Notes: generated by a model from the letters alone, not told the origin. DNA of 64,000 nucleotides from Klebsiella sp. RHBSTW-00484 (GCF_013705725.1 NZ_CP055481.1:3162001-3226000), one strand, 5' to 3'; positions 27,375-38,001 are shown, counted from the first letter of the stretch. Numbers and translations: made by a program.

Positions 27375-27385
27375 ATTGGTCCAAT
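27375..27385. promoter_or_regulatory. ExuR/UxuR-like operator
   Basis: ATTGG-T-CCAAT, the core of the hexuronate regulator box (ATTGGTATACCAAT type), sits upstream of uxaB as expected for ExuR control. The half-sites are one nucleotide apart rather than the wider spacing of the full consensus, so the match is partial. Confidence 0.55.
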
Positions 27386-27449
27386 AAGTTATCAGGTTTT
27401 TACACGAGTGAAACCCTGTTTTGATCAAAGCTGTATGCAATATCAAATT

Positions 27450-28104
<655 letters not shown>

Positions 28105-28194
28105 AGTTAACTCCTTGAAATTGACCACATCACTATGTTTTTAACTTAAATTTAACACAAGCGGAATTATCATCGCGTTTTCTTATATCGCACT

Positions 28195-29607
28195 TTACGC
28201 CAGCTGTTGCGTAAAAATACGATTTCGCCCAGCTCTCTTGGCCTGAATCATATAATCATCGGCATCCATCAATAGCTGGTTAAACAGCTCGGTCACTTTT
28301 GCGCTACCGAGCTGGCGGCTTTCAAGCCCCATACTGACGGTTAGCTGAATTTTGTTTTGCCCCCAGGTGAAGGCCTGCGACTCAATGCCCTGGCGAATTT
28401 TCTCCGCCAGTATTTGTCCTTCCTGCTCTGAGGCCGTTATCGCCGCGACCACGAACTCTTCACCGCCAATACGCGCCACCATACCCTGTTCACCCGCCAG
28501 CAGCCGTACCTGTTGCGCAAACTGGGCCAGCACGCAATCACCGCACTCATGCCCCCAACGATCGTTGACCTGTTTAAAGCCGTCGATATCCAACACCATG
28601 ACCGTTAATAGATTTTCGGATGATAATGGCCGGCGCTTCAGCGCCTCGCTTAAACCGGAACGGGAATAAACGCGCGTCTGGAAATCAAAATCAGCGCGCA
28701 GCGCTAGCTGTTTCAGCAAGTTATTAATCGCCTCGACGCTGGAGGCAACAATAATCGGGCTAATCAGCATTGCCGCTATGCCGAGTCGGGTCGAGAAGAG
28801 CTGCCACGGCTGCATCCGCGCATCGGGCGAGAGATGGATAAGCGAGTTGGCTACCAGCAAAATTTCGCTAATCCCAGTAATAAAGGTCAGCAGGCAGGTT
28901 AGCGGCAAGGGGTAGCGGATCGCGCACCAAATCAGCGCCGGTAGCGGAAAAGTAATGCTTCCCGCCCCGCCAACGGCAACGCCGAGAATAATCGACAACA
29001 CCAGGGCAATAGCCGGCAGCAGCTGACGCAAGCGAAAACGGCCAAATGCCGAGGGCAGCGTCAGTGTCAAAACAAACGGCAGAATCAGCACGGCAGTAGA
29101 AAACTGCTCGCTAAACCAGTCCGCCAGTTGGGGAATAAAGGTAGCGCGTTCAACATCCACCGACCCCAGCGCACCCACGGCGGCACACAACAACGCAGCC
29201 AGCAGACAATAGCAAAACAGACTCAGCGCGTTAATCGGGCCAGGCATTGAATCCGTTCGCCGTTTATCCCACAGAATCAACTGAGCAAGGGTGACAATAA
29301 AGACAATATTGGAGAAATTAATCAGGAAGGAAGCAAAGCCCATTCCCCAGCGCGAAGTTAAACCGTCATAAACCAGCATGGCGGCAAAACAGACGGCGTA
29401 AAAATAACTGCGATTTAGCCAAATATAACGTGCAAAAATACCCGCCATTACCGCATTCAGCGGCCAAAAGAATGACAGTTCCTGAACCAGACGCAGCATC
29501 GCGCCAAAGAAATGCAGTAGTAGCGTTAACGTGAACAAGACCAGCGCATCGCGCACGGGTTGTTCCTCACGAAACAGCGTGAATGACCGAATCGACAGTG
29601 GAGACAT
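28195..29607 (-). CDS. dgcF: MASE1-like membrane diguanylate cyclase
   Basis: A 470-aa membrane sensor with about eight N-terminal helices (MASE1-like, residues ~20-290) and a C-terminal GGDEF domain. The active-site loop reads ARIGGEEFVVA and the domain includes the conserved VMVLDIDGFKQVNDRWGHECGD. It should make cyclic di-GMP. No RxxD inhibitory site is obvious just before the GGEEF. The neighbours uxaB and yneG-glsB match those of E. coli dgcF (yneF), which is shorter there; the symbol rests on this synteny. Confidence 0.8.
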   Translation of the reverse strand: MSPLSIRSFTLFREEQPVRDALVLFTLTLLLHFFGAMLRLVQELSFFWPLNAVMAGIFARYIWLNRSYFYAVCFAAMLVYDGLTSRWGMGFASFLINFSNIVFIVTLAQLILWDKRRTDSMPGPINALSLFCYCLLAALLCAAVGALGSVDVERATFIPQLADWFSEQFSTAVLILPFVLTLTLPSAFGRFRLRQLLPAIALVLSIILGVAVGGAGSITFPLPALIWCAIRYPLPLTCLLTFITGISEILLVANSLIHLSPDARMQPWQLFSTRLGIAAMLISPIIVASSVEAINNLLKQLALRADFDFQTRVYSRSGLSEALKRRPLSSENLLTVMVLDIDGFKQVNDRWGHECGDCVLAQFAQQVRLLAGEQGMVARIGGEEFVVAAITASEQEGQILAEKIRQGIESQAFTWGQNKIQLTVSMGLESRQLGSAKVTELFNQLLMDADDYMIQAKRAGRNRIFTQQLA

Positions 29608-29720
29608 TCATGATTATCCGTCTAATTGTTTCAGGCAATTATTATGTTAATAATTAGTTAGCACGGCATCATATCATGAGAATAATTATCAGGCATACAC
29701 CGACGCCTGATGAATTAAAG

Positions 29721-30089
29721 CTAGCGTTGATCGGGAGAATTCATCTGGATGACCAGCCAATGGTGAATGACCTGCACCACGTAGCGCTGCTCTTGCTCGC
29801 TAAGTCTCCGTCCCTGCGGGATGGCATGCCACTTTTCCAGACAGCCACGACAGCAGGTGGCGGTGGCGTGTTGCGCAATAAACACCGGATGCCCGCGCAT
29901 TGGGGTTTGTTTACCATCGTTAGGTATTTCAGCAGGAGCCAACCGCTTGCCGATAAAATCGGCGGCGTGCTGGTCGATAACGTCCGCCCCCTTGTCATAG
30001 CAATACTGCCGCTCCTTGAAGCCAAGGCGAAACCGGGAGCGAAAAGTCGAACGCTGAAGACGGGCAAACAGATTGTCGATTGGCACCAT
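29721..30089 (-). CDS. yneG: YneG, DUF4186 protein
   Basis: A 122-aa protein of the DUF4186 family: RSTFRSRFRLGFKERQYCYDKGADVIDQHAADFIGKRLAPAEIPNDGKQTPMRGHPVFIAQHATATCCRGCLEKWHAIPQGRRLSEQEQ. Cys and His residues (CCRGCLEKWH) suggest a metal site. Its start codon overlaps the glsB stop (TGATG), so it is translationally coupled to glutaminase, as in E. coli. Function unknown. Confidence 0.93.
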   Translation of the reverse strand: MVPIDNLFARLQRSTFRSRFRLGFKERQYCYDKGADVIDQHAADFIGKRLAPAEIPNDGKQTPMRGHPVFIAQHATATCCRGCLEKWHAIPQGRRLSEQEQRYVVQVIHHWLVIQMNSPDQR

Positions 30090-31015
30090 CAGAACACCGA
30101 CCTCCCGAGTTTTTGGGTGAGTTTTTCCAGTAACGCGATGCCCGCCAGCGAGTTCCCGGCATCGTCAAGCTCCGGGCTCCACACCGCAATCGCCATCTCC
30201 TGCGGGACGATAGCCACAATCCCCCCGCCAACACCGGATTTCGCCGGTAAACCAACGCGCCAGGCGAATTCACCGGCGTTCTGGTACATGCCGCTGGTCA
30301 TCATCAGCGCGTTGACCTGCCGTGATTGAATAGGCGCGATAACCGGCGACGCAAGGTGCGGGGCAATGCCGCTGTCGGCAAGAAACAAGAACGTGCGCGC
30401 CAGTTCGACACAGCTCATCTCCAGCGAGCAGTAATGGAAGTAATTTTGCAGCACCGTCGCAACATCGTTATGAAAGTTGCCGAACGATTTCATTAGCCAC
30501 GCGATGGCGGCGTTACGCGCCGAGTGGTCAAATTCAGAACGGGCGACGACCGGGTCATAGGCAATATCGCTCACGCCGCTCAGGCGACGGACGATTTCCA
30601 GCATTCTCTGACGCGGCGCGCTAAGACGGCTTTGCAGCATATCGCAGACCACCAGCGCCCCGGCATTAATAAACGGATTGCGCGGTTTACCCTGTTCGAT
30701 TTCCAGCTGCAACAGCGAGTTAAATGGCTGCCCGGAAGGGTCTTTGCCCACTCGCTGCCAGATCTCCTCTTCCTGATAGTGGTTCATTGCCACTACCAGG
30801 CTCAGCACTTTCGAGATAGATTGGATAGAGAAACGCTCGTGAGCATCACCAGCGCTATAGTGTTGACCATCCACCGTACAGATAGCAACGCCAAGCTTAT
30901 CGCCGCTGACGCTGGCCAGCGCCGGAATATAATCCGCCACCTTGCCGCGCCCAATCAGCGGCCTGACTTCAGCCAAAATGGCATCGAGCATTGCGTTATT
31001 GATTACTGTCGCCAC
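30089..31015 (-). CDS. glsB: Glutaminase B
   Basis: A 308-aa glutaminase hydrolysing glutamine to glutamate and ammonia. It has the serine-dependent beta-lactamase-like fold: Ser66-x-x-Lys69 in [18 protein letters not shown], and [22 protein letters not shown]. The length equals E. coli GlsB (YneH). It forms a two-gene operon with yneG. The product can buffer acid through ammonia, as described for glutaminases in E. coli. Confidence 0.96.
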   Translation of the reverse strand: MATVINNAMLDAILAEVRPLIGRGKVADYIPALASVSGDKLGVAICTVDGQHYSAGDAHERFSIQSISKVLSLVVAMNHYQEEEIWQRVGKDPSGQPFNSLLQLEIEQGKPRNPFINAGALVVCDMLQSRLSAPRQRMLEIVRRLSGVSDIAYDPVVARSEFDHSARNAAIAWLMKSFGNFHNDVATVLQNYFHYCSLEMSCVELARTFLFLADSGIAPHLASPVIAPIQSRQVNALMMTSGMYQNAGEFAWRVGLPAKSGVGGGIVAIVPQEMAIAVWSPELDDAGNSLAGIALLEKLTQKLGRSVF

Positions 31016-31199
31016 ACGCGGCTCCTTGCCAACATCAAAATTCTGGCTGCAATTATAGGCGCACAGGGAGCGAAGAAACAGCCTCTTTCTGCCGCACGTT
31101 ATGGCTCATCGCGGATAAAAAAACCATTGATCAAAGTTATGAGTAATATAAAAGCACGCTAATCATTCCCCCTCAACAAGGAAGCAAGGGTTAAATTTA

Positions 31200-31739
31200 A
31201 TGAGCAAATCACAGACAGAAGTGAGTAAATTTTTAAGTTATGTCTTACGCCATCAGCCCGAAGCCATCGGACTGAGACTGGATAACGAAGGCTGGACGGA
31301 TATCGACACATTGATTGCCTGCGCGGCCAGAGAACACGTGCAGCTCGACAGGCAGCTCATTCAATCGGTTGTTGAAAACAACGATAAAAAGCGCTTTGCC
31401 ATTTCAGCCGATGGCCAGCGTATCCGCGCGGTTCAGGGGCACTCTTCCCGACAGGTTAATATCACGTTTATTGCAACAACACCGCCTGAGTTTTTATTTC
31501 ATGGGACCGCAACGCGATTTGTTGATGCGATCCGTGAACAGGGGTTGATTCCCGGCGCCAGGCAATATGTACATCTATCCGATAACGAAACAACCGCGGC
31601 TGAGGTGGGAAAACGTTACGGTAAGCCCGTGGTGCTGAAAATTAATGCCTTATCGATGTATGAGCAGAACATTGAGTTTTATCAGGCGGAGAATGGGGTT
31701 TGGTTAACGGCGGCGGTGCCCGCGAAGTTTATTGAGTGA
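31200..31739 (+). CDS. kptA: RNA 2'-phosphotransferase (KptA/Tpt1 family)
   Basis: A 179-aa homologue of the tRNA-splicing 2'-phosphotransferase Tpt1, which removes an internal 2'-phosphate from RNA using NAD+. Seen are FLSYVLRHQPEAIGLRLDNEGWTDIDTLI, the catalytic-type FHGT and the AEVGKRYGKPVVLKI region. It lies here beside glsB rather than at its E. coli location, so it was rearranged or acquired. The natural substrate in bacteria is uncertain. Confidence 0.94.
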   Translation: MSKSQTEVSKFLSYVLRHQPEAIGLRLDNEGWTDIDTLIACAAREHVQLDRQLIQSVVENNDKKRFAISADGQRIRAVQGHSSRQVNITFIATTPPEFLFHGTATRFVDAIREQGLIPGARQYVHLSDNETTAAEVGKRYGKPVVLKINALSMYEQNIEFYQAENGVWLTAAVPAKFIE

Positions 31740-31744
31740 TAAGG

Positions 31745-31890
31745 CAATCCCGGAGGCGGCGCGGCGCGCCTGTCCGGGCTACTCCTGGCTCATATTCCGC
31801 ACTCCTCCCGGCTTGCGGCGCGATGCGCCTTAGCCGGGCTACGGATAGTTTTGTAGCCCGGCTAAGCGCAGCGCGAGCCGGGGAACTATC
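31745..31890. repeat. REP/BIME cluster
   Basis: GC-rich inverted REP units, for example GCCGGGCTACGGA facing TAGCCCGGCTAAGCGCAGCG. They fill the space between the convergent kptA and kinase genes. Short frames inside it are by-products of repeat composition. Confidence 0.85.
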
Positions 31891-32425
31891 GGCATTGCTG
31901 TTGAAGCTCGCGGACCAACGCCTCGGTCTGCTGCTGGTTGCGTAAACGCACAAAGCGAATATGTTGATATTGTGGATCCTGCATATCCGCCAGATAGCGC
32001 TGGCGATTATTACGCCAGGTTTTTAGCGTCCAGAGAATAATGGATTGCCGACTAAAGAAGGAGCGGCGGAAGGTTTCGCAATTGCCGGTGCCGGGCCACA
32101 GCTCCTGTCGGCGGCTTGCACGAGAGGCCGCGCGCCATACCGCCTGACGGAAGGTGCGCCAGAAGCTGTAATCCACCCACACCACCAAATCAACCTCACG
32201 CCATTTCACCGCACGGCTGCGGTTGTAGTTACCGTCCAACACCCAGCCTGGCGCGTCGAGAGCTGCAGCAAGTGTGGCGTAAAACTCATCATCCGGCGTC
32301 CCTTGCCACTCCGGCCGCCAGTAAAGTACATCCATTTCGATATAAGGCAGTGACAGTTCCTGAGCCAGCCGACGCGCGAGGGTAGATTTGCCGACGCCGC
32401 TGGTCCCTACTACGTTGATTTTCAT
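31886..32425 (-). CDS. P-loop adenylate kinase-like protein
   Basis: A 179-aa nucleotide kinase-like protein with Walker A GTSGVGKST at residues 7-15 and a Walker B-like VDLVVWVDYS. It resembles the 'topology modulation'/FlaR group of small kinases. The start at 32425 (MKINVVG) puts the P-loop at its usual place; the frame extends 79 codons further upstream without similarity. It is convergent with kptA; the substrate is unknown. Confidence 0.85.
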   Translation of the reverse strand: MKINVVGTSGVGKSTLARRLAQELSLPYIEMDVLYWRPEWQGTPDDEFYATLAAALDAPGWVLDGNYNRSRAVKWREVDLVVWVDYSFWRTFRQAVWRAASRASRRQELWPGTGNCETFRRSFFSRQSIILWTLKTWRNNRQRYLADMQDPQYQHIRFVRLRNQQQTEALVRELQQQCR

Positions 32426-32694
32426 CGTTGTCTCTCGGGCAAAACGCGGGCTGAGAATAATAGCGCAATAACGTCGCAAACGATGAGCAAAATTCTCTGA
32501 CCATTCTCCTGCCGTCAGAAAATAACCGATCTCCTTGATATTTAAGCAAGTGCTGCCCGCTAATGTTTTGCGTGCGTCCATTTTGTGATGCGTGTAGGAT
32601 TCTCCGCCATGTTGGCTTATCTCATTCACCAGAATGATGAGAGGGCCAGCATCACGAACCACTCATGGACATTGACAGGAAAATAGCAATATCA
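32426..32694. promoter_or_regulatory. Promoter region between the kinase gene and ansP
   Basis: A 269-bp gap between divergent genes. It should hold the promoter of ansP and that of the kinase gene. I recognise no named operator in it. Confidence 0.4.
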
Positions 32695-34155
32695 ATGAAT
32701 ACGAAACACACTACTGTGGCGGAGCAGCATGCTGCAAAACGCCACTGGCTGAACTCGCAAGAGTCCGGTTATCACAAGGCAATGGGCAACCGTCAAGTGC
32801 AGATGATCGCCATCGGCGGTGCCATCGGTACCGGTTTATTCCTCGGCGCAGGCGCGCGCTTACAGATGGCAGGTCCCGCGCTGGCGCTGGTTTATCTGGT
32901 CTGCGGCCTGTTCTCGTTCTTTATTTTACGCGCGCTGGGCGAACTGGTGCTTCACCGCCCTTCCAGCGGCAGCTTCGTCTCCTACGCCCGTGAGTTCCTT
33001 GGCGAAAAAGCCGCTTACGTTGCGGGCTGGATGTACTTTATCAACTGGGCGATGACCGGCATTGTCGATATCACCGCCGTTGCGCTGTATATGCACTATT
33101 GGGGCGCATTTAGCGATGTTCCGCAGTGGGTTTTCGCCCTTGGCGCGCTGGCGATTGTCGGCACCATGAACATGATTGGGGTGAAATGGTTCGCCGAGAT
33201 GGAGTTCTGGTTCGCGTTGATAAAAGTGCTGGCGATCGTGGCGTTTCTGGTGGTTGGGACTATTTTCCTCGGCAGCGGCAAGCCGCTGGACGGCAACGCC
33301 ACCGGCTTCCATCTGATTACCGATAACGGCGGCCTGTTCCCACACGGCCTGCTGCCCGCACTGGTGCTGGTGCAGGGCGTGGTTTTCGCCTTCGCCTCTA
33401 TCGAACTGGTCGGTACCGCTGCTGGCGAGTGTAAAGACCCGCAGACCATGGTGCCACGTGCGATTAACAGCGTTATCTGGCGTATCGGCCTGTTCTACGT
33501 GGGTTCGGTGCTGTTGCTGGTTTTGCTGCTGCCGTGGAATGCTTATCAGGCCGGGCAAAGTCCGTTCGTCACCTTTTTCTCGAAGCTGGGCGTGCCGTAT
33601 ATCGGCAGCGTGATGAATATCGTAGTGTTAACCGCTGCGCTCTCCAGCCTGAACTCCGGCCTCTACTGCACCGGGCGCATTCTGCGCTCCATGTCGATGG
33701 GCGGTTCCGCACCGCAGTTTATGTCGAAAATGAGCCGCCATCATGTGCCTTACGCCGGGATTCTGGCGACGCTGGCGGTCTACGTGGTTGGGGTATTCCT
33801 CAACTATCTGGTGCCTTCGCAGGTATTCGAGATTGTCCTTAACGTCGCTTCGCTGGGGATAATCGCTTCGTGGGGCTTTATCGTGGTGTGTCAGATGCGC
33901 CTGCGTAAAGCGATTAAGGAAGGCAAAGCGGCGGACGTCAGCTTCAAAATGCCGGGCGCGCCCTTCACTTCCTGGCTGACCCTGCTGTTCTTGCTTAGCG
34001 TGCTGGTATTGATGGCTTTCGACTATCCGAACGGTACTTATACTATCGGTTCGATTCCGCTGATTGCCGTGCTGCTGGTAGCCGGTTGGTTTGGCGTGCG
34101 TAAACGCGTGCAGGCAATTCATAGCACCGCGCCGGGGATTGAAAAACAGCAATAA
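32695..34155 (+). CDS. ansP: L-asparagine permease
   Basis: A 486-aa amino acid/polyamine (APC) family permease with 12 membrane helices, nearly identical to remembered E. coli AnsP: HAAKRHWLNSQESGYHKAMGNRQVQMIAIGGAIGTGLFLGAGARLQMAGPALALVYL. The GAIGTGLFLG motif in helix 1 is the substrate region of the family. The start at 32695 is chosen by comparison; an in-frame ATG at 32665 is the alternative. Neither has a strong ribosome site. Compared with E. coli the C-terminus is a little shorter. Confidence 0.95.
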   Translation: MNTKHTTVAEQHAAKRHWLNSQESGYHKAMGNRQVQMIAIGGAIGTGLFLGAGARLQMAGPALALVYLVCGLFSFFILRALGELVLHRPSSGSFVSYAREFLGEKAAYVAGWMYFINWAMTGIVDITAVALYMHYWGAFSDVPQWVFALGALAIVGTMNMIGVKWFAEMEFWFALIKVLAIVAFLVVGTIFLGSGKPLDGNATGFHLITDNGGLFPHGLLPALVLVQGVVFAFASIELVGTAAGECKDPQTMVPRAINSVIWRIGLFYVGSVLLLVLLLPWNAYQAGQSPFVTFFSKLGVPYIGSVMNIVVLTAALSSLNSGLYCTGRILRSMSMGGSAPQFMSKMSRHHVPYAGILATLAVYVVGVFLNYLVPSQVFEIVLNVASLGIIASWGFIVVCQMRLRKAIKEGKAADVSFKMPGAPFTSWLTLLFLLSVLVLMAFDYPNGTYTIGSIPLIAVLLVAGWFGVRKRVQAIHSTAPGIEKQQ

Positions 34156-34162
34156 ACCACTC

Positions 34163-34192
34163 TTGCGGTTTGCCTCTCAGGGCAAACCGCAA
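34163..34192. terminator. Hairpin terminator between ansP and the lipoprotein gene
   Basis: Perfect 12-bp arms TTGCGGTTTGCC and GGCAAACCGCAA around a 6-nt loop, between two convergent genes. There is only a modest T-rich tail, so it may act in both directions. Confidence 0.7.
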
Positions 34193-34203
34193 CACTTTAG
34201 TAC

Positions 34204-34425
34204 TTAATTATCTTCAACCAACTGAGCAACATCGCTGCTGTTGATCTGGCGCTGGTTGCCGGACTCATCGGTATAGCTGGTCATGCCGGTATCTTTATCC
34301 AGCTTCGGCTTGCCCTGAGTCACAATCGTCTGCCCGCTTTTTGTTGTCATCACGTAGTTTGAGCTACAGCCCGCCAGAAAAGCCAGCATCGCGCCAGCGC
34401 ACACAACCATTAATGATTTTTTCAT
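34204..34425 (-). CDS. YgdI/YgdR-family lipoprotein
   Basis: A 73-aa lipoprotein. The signal peptide ends in the lipobox LAGC (Cys20), and the mature part is the DUF903 fold: SSNYVMTTKSGQTIVTQGKPKLDKDTGMTSYTDESGNQRQINSSDVAQLVED. The start at 34425 has GGAG 7 nt upstream. The family contains several small outer- or inner-membrane-anchored proteins of unknown function. Confidence 0.92.
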   Translation of the reverse strand: MKKSLMVVCAGAMLAFLAGCSSNYVMTTKSGQTIVTQGKPKLDKDTGMTSYTDESGNQRQINSSDVAQLVEDN

Positions 34426-34538
34426 CTTTTCTCCAGGAATTAATGCCACCGTCCCGCTGATGCAGGAAAGTCTTAAGTGTATAGCCATTGCATTTATCCG
34501 GCTAATAAGTGTTTGTAACAGAGGGTAATATGGGGGGA

Positions 34539-34560
34539 CAGGAGGGGTTGCCCCCTCCTG
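34539..34560. terminator. Hairpin after yncE
   Basis: CAGGAGGGG and CCCCTCCTG, 9-bp perfect arms with a TTGC loop, just past the yncE stop codon (minus strand). It is GC-rich with no clear U-run. Confidence 0.6.
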
Positions 34561-34566
34561 AGAAGA

Positions 34567-35628
34567 TTACAGCGCGATGCGGATAACGTCATCCGGCTGC
34601 GTAGCTTCTTTCTGACGAGTTGATTCCTGTTTCACGCTGACGTACAGCGTTTTACCATCGGCGGAGAGCGTCAGGCTGTTCGGGTGAGTCGGGGTTTTGA
34701 AAGTCTTGACCACTTTATAGCTCTTACCATCAATCACGCTCACTTCACCGGCTTTACGATGCGTCACGTAGGCTTCATTGCGGGTCGGGTTAAACAGCAC
34801 GGCCAGAGACTCCGGCGCGGCGATTTTCTCCAGCACTTTGCCATCGCGAATATCAACCACCAGCACTTCCGGCTGTTTGCCGTCGGTAATAAAGGCGCGG
34901 TGACCGGCAGTATCGAGGCTCAGGTTCAGGTAGAAGTGCTCTTTGCCGTCATCCTGCAGCTTTTTGCGCGACAGGATCTTGTTGCTGGTGCTGTCGATAG
35001 TCACCAGCTCACCATCAGCGTTGGTGGTGTAGATACGGTTGGCCTCGGCGTCCACTGCCAGCCCCGTCGCCATCGCGCCGGTGTTAGCAATGGTATCTTT
35101 CAGCGTCAGCTTGTCGCCATCAACCACCCAAATCACGCTCTCTTTACCGAGACCCGTGATGTAGACAGTATTGGTTTTCTCGTTGACCGCCAGTTCACGC
35201 GGGGCCAGCGGGCGTACGGTTTCGCTACGTTCGCGGGAGTCAAGTACCAGACGCCCTTTCACCTTCCCGGTTTTGGCATCAATCGCCGTCACGGTGCTGT
35301 CGGTGGTGTTGCCAAACCACAGAGTTTGGGTGGCGTTGTTGATGGTCGCGCCGAACGGTTTCAGGTCGTTATGAATAACCTGAGTCACCTCAAGGGTCGT
35401 CGGGTCAAGACGATAAACGATACCGCCTTTATCCAGCGAACGACTCTGAGACGTGGCCACCCACAGCGCATTTTCTTGCTGGCTAAAAGCCATTTCGTAT
35501 GCGCCCTTGCCGACGGCCTTGCGCAGCATTTCTTCCGCCGCGTGAGCGCTGAAGCTCCCCGCCAGCAGCAATGAAGTTAATAACAGTGAACGGCGCAGAC
35601 GCGGCGCGGACAGATGACGTAATGACAT
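34567..35628 (-). CDS. yncE: YncE, secreted beta-propeller (YVTN repeat) protein
   Basis: A 353-aa periplasmic seven-bladed propeller made of repeats of the form 'DPTTLEVTQVI', 'DAKTGKVKGRLVLD' and 'DIRDGKVLEKI'. The signal peptide is RRSLLLTSLLLAGSFSAHAAEE. It has the same length as E. coli YncE, which binds DNA in vitro and is iron-regulated. The start at 35628 has GGGAG upstream. It is divergent from yncD, with a Fur-like box between them. Confidence 0.95.
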   Translation of the reverse strand: MSLRHLSAPRLRRSLLLTSLLLAGSFSAHAAEEMLRKAVGKGAYEMAFSQQENALWVATSQSRSLDKGGIVYRLDPTTLEVTQVIHNDLKPFGATINNATQTLWFGNTTDSTVTAIDAKTGKVKGRLVLDSRERSETVRPLAPRELAVNEKTNTVYITGLGKESVIWVVDGDKLTLKDTIANTGAMATGLAVDAEANRIYTTNADGELVTIDSTSNKILSRKKLQDDGKEHFYLNLSLDTAGHRAFITDGKQPEVLVVDIRDGKVLEKIAAPESLAVLFNPTRNEAYVTHRKAGEVSVIDGKSYKVVKTFKTPTHPNSLTLSADGKTLYVSVKQESTRQKEATQPDDVIRIAL

Positions 35629-35713
35629 AACGACTCCCTTTGATAAAACAAATATGTGCCTGCTCGACAGTGCTTCCGGGCGCAAAATCATTGCTTTACG
35701 CCATTTACGGAAT

Positions 35714-35732
35714 GCGAATAGTAATCATTATT
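35714..35732. promoter_or_regulatory. Fur-like box between yncE and yncD
   Basis: GCGAATAGTAATCATTATT; the right half (TAATCATTAT) matches the Fur consensus perfectly and the left half partly. Iron control of both divergent genes is likely, in line with their known iron-linked expression in E. coli. Confidence 0.6.
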
Positions 35733-35889
35733 TATCTCAATGTGGAGCATTAATTGCGTATAGTGGCCTTGAGATCACGCAATTCCTGCTATTCGTTAAC
35801 TCAAATATCGTTAAGTCTTTTCAAATAATTTACAATAGAGTTAACATATATACATATGTCCCATTTGGTTCGTTTTGCGAGTAACTCTG

Positions 35890-38001
35890 ATGAAAATCCT
35901 TTCCGTGCGCGCCGCCGCGCTCCCCGCCCTGCTTCTGCCGCTGGTTGCCAGCGCGCCAACCGCCAGCGCCGCTGAACAAACCATGGTCGTCACCGCTGCG
36001 CCATCTACAGTTTCTGAACTCGATACCCCAGCCGCCGTGAGCGTGGTTAACGGCGATGAAATGCGCCAGGCCGCGCCGCGCGTAAACCTCTCCGAGTCGC
36101 TGGGCGCGGTTCCCGGCCTCCAGGTACAAAACCGACAAAACTACGCCCAGGATCTGCAGCTTTCTATTCGCGGCTTCGGCTCCCGCTCGACCTACGGCGT
36201 GCGCGGGCTGCGCATATACGTCGACGGTATTCCGGCCACCATGCCCGATGGCCAGGGGCAAACCTCGAATATTGACATTGGCAGCCTCGACTCGCTTGAG
36301 GTGCTGCGCGGCCCCTTTTCCGCGCTGTACGGCAACTCTTCCGGCGGAGTAATTAATGCCACCAGCCAGACCGGCAGCCAGCCGCCAACCATCGAAGCCA
36401 GCAGCTACTACGGTAGCTTCGGTACCTAGCATTACGGCATGAAAGCAACCGGCGCTGTCGGTGACGGTACGCACGCGGGCGACGTCGACTATGTGGTTTC
36501 CACCAACCGCTTCACCACCCACGGCTCCCGCGACCACAGCGGCGCGCGCAAGAATCTCGCAAACGCCAAACTGGGCGTACGTATCGACGACGTCAGCAAG
36601 CTGACCCTGTTGTTCAACAGCGTCGATATCAAAGCTAACGATGCAGGTGGCCTGAGCTATGACGAATGGCAGAGTAACCCTCGCCAGTCTCCCCGCGGCG
36701 ATCAGTACAATACGCGCAAAACCATTAAGCAGACCCAGGCCGGTTTGCGCTATGAGCGCCAGCTGAGCGAGCAGGACGATCTGAGCGTAATGATGTACGC
36801 CGGTGAGCGCGAAACCACGCAATATCAGTCGATTCCGCGCGCGCCGCAGCTTAATCCGACCCATGCGGGCGGCGTTATCGACCTGACCCGACACTATCAG
36901 GGGATTGATACCCGCTGGACCCACCGCGGCGAGCTGCTGGTGCCGGTCACCTTTACCACCGGTCTCGATTACGAAACCATGAGCGAGCGCCGCAAAGGCT
37001 TCGAAAACTTTGTCATGAGCAACGGCGCGCCGCAGTACGGCGAAAAGGGCGACCTGCGCCGCAATGAACGTAATCTGATGTGGAATATCGACCCGTATCT
37101 GCAAACTCAGTGGCAGCTTACCGAGAAACTTTCGCTGGACGCCGGGGTGCGCTACAGCTCGGTGTGGTTCGATTCTAATGACGACTACATTACCCCAGGC
37201 AACGGCGATGATAGCGGCGATGCCAGCTATCACAAGTGGCTGCCAGCGGGCTCGCTGAAATATGCAGTAACCGACGCGTGGAATCTGTACGTTTCCGCCG
37301 GTCGCGGCTTCGAAACGCCAACGATTAACGAGCTTTCGTATCGTTCCGGCAACCAGGGCGGTCTGAACTTTGATCTCCAGCCGTCAACCAACGAAACCGT
37401 CGAAATTGGCAGCAAGGCGCGTATTGGCAATGGCTTGTTAACCGCTGCGCTATTCCAGACTGATACCGATAATGAGATTGTGGTCGACGCCAGCAGCGGC
37501 GGGCGTACCAGCTATAAAAACGCCGGTAAGACCCGTCGTCAGGGGATGGAACTGGGGCTGGATCAGCAGTTCGGCGACAGCTGGCGTTTGCAAGCAGCGT
37601 GGACCTGGCTGGATGCGACTTATCGCACCAACGTCTGCGACGACACGAGCTGTAAAGGCAATCGTATTCCGGGGATCGCCCGCAATATGGGCTATGCGTC
37701 CTTCGGCTATCAGCCCGAAAAAGGCTGGTACGCGGGCAGCGATATTCGCTATATGAGCGATATTATGGCTAATGATGAAAACACCGCCAAAGCGCCGTCA
37801 TGGACGGTGGTCGGCCTGACGACCGGCTATAAATGGAGCTACGGCAAGGTGGATATGGATCTGTTTGGCCGCGTCGATAACCTGTTCGACCGCAGCTACG
37901 CGGGCTCGGTTATCGTTAACGAATCCAACGGTCGCTACTACGAACCGGCACCGGGTCGCAATTATGGTGTCGGGCTGAATCTGGCATGGCGGTTTGAATA
38001 A
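35890..38001 (+). pseudogene. yncD: YncD, TonB-dependent outer-membrane receptor, interrupted by an amber codon
   Basis: A TonB-dependent receptor of 703 codons, as in E. coli (~700 aa). It has a signal peptide (ALLLPLVASAPTASAAEQ), a TonB box (QTMVVTA), a plug domain with LSIRGFGSRSTYGVRGLRIYVDGIPATMPDGQGQTSNIDI, and a 22-stranded barrel to the C-terminal phenylalanine-like end (NLAWRFE). Codon 180, at 36427-36429, is TAG while everything after it stays in the same frame. One base change explains it (TGG, CAG or similar to TAG). It would give a 179-aa plug fragment unless the amber codon is suppressed. Confidence 0.92.

Noticed and set aside
31736..31945. Short frames over the REP cluster
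   Set aside because: Composition comes from repeated REP sequence (RAALSRA-like strings) and recurs at the other REP cluster near 56.3 kb.
34684..35574. Long open frame antisense to yncE (296 codons)
   Set aside because: It mirrors the real gene on the opposite strand, has no family match and no ribosome site.
35830..37233. Long open frame antisense to yncD (467 codons)
   Set aside because: The plus strand encodes a full TonB receptor; the shadow has low-complexity Ala/Val/Gly composition and no domain.
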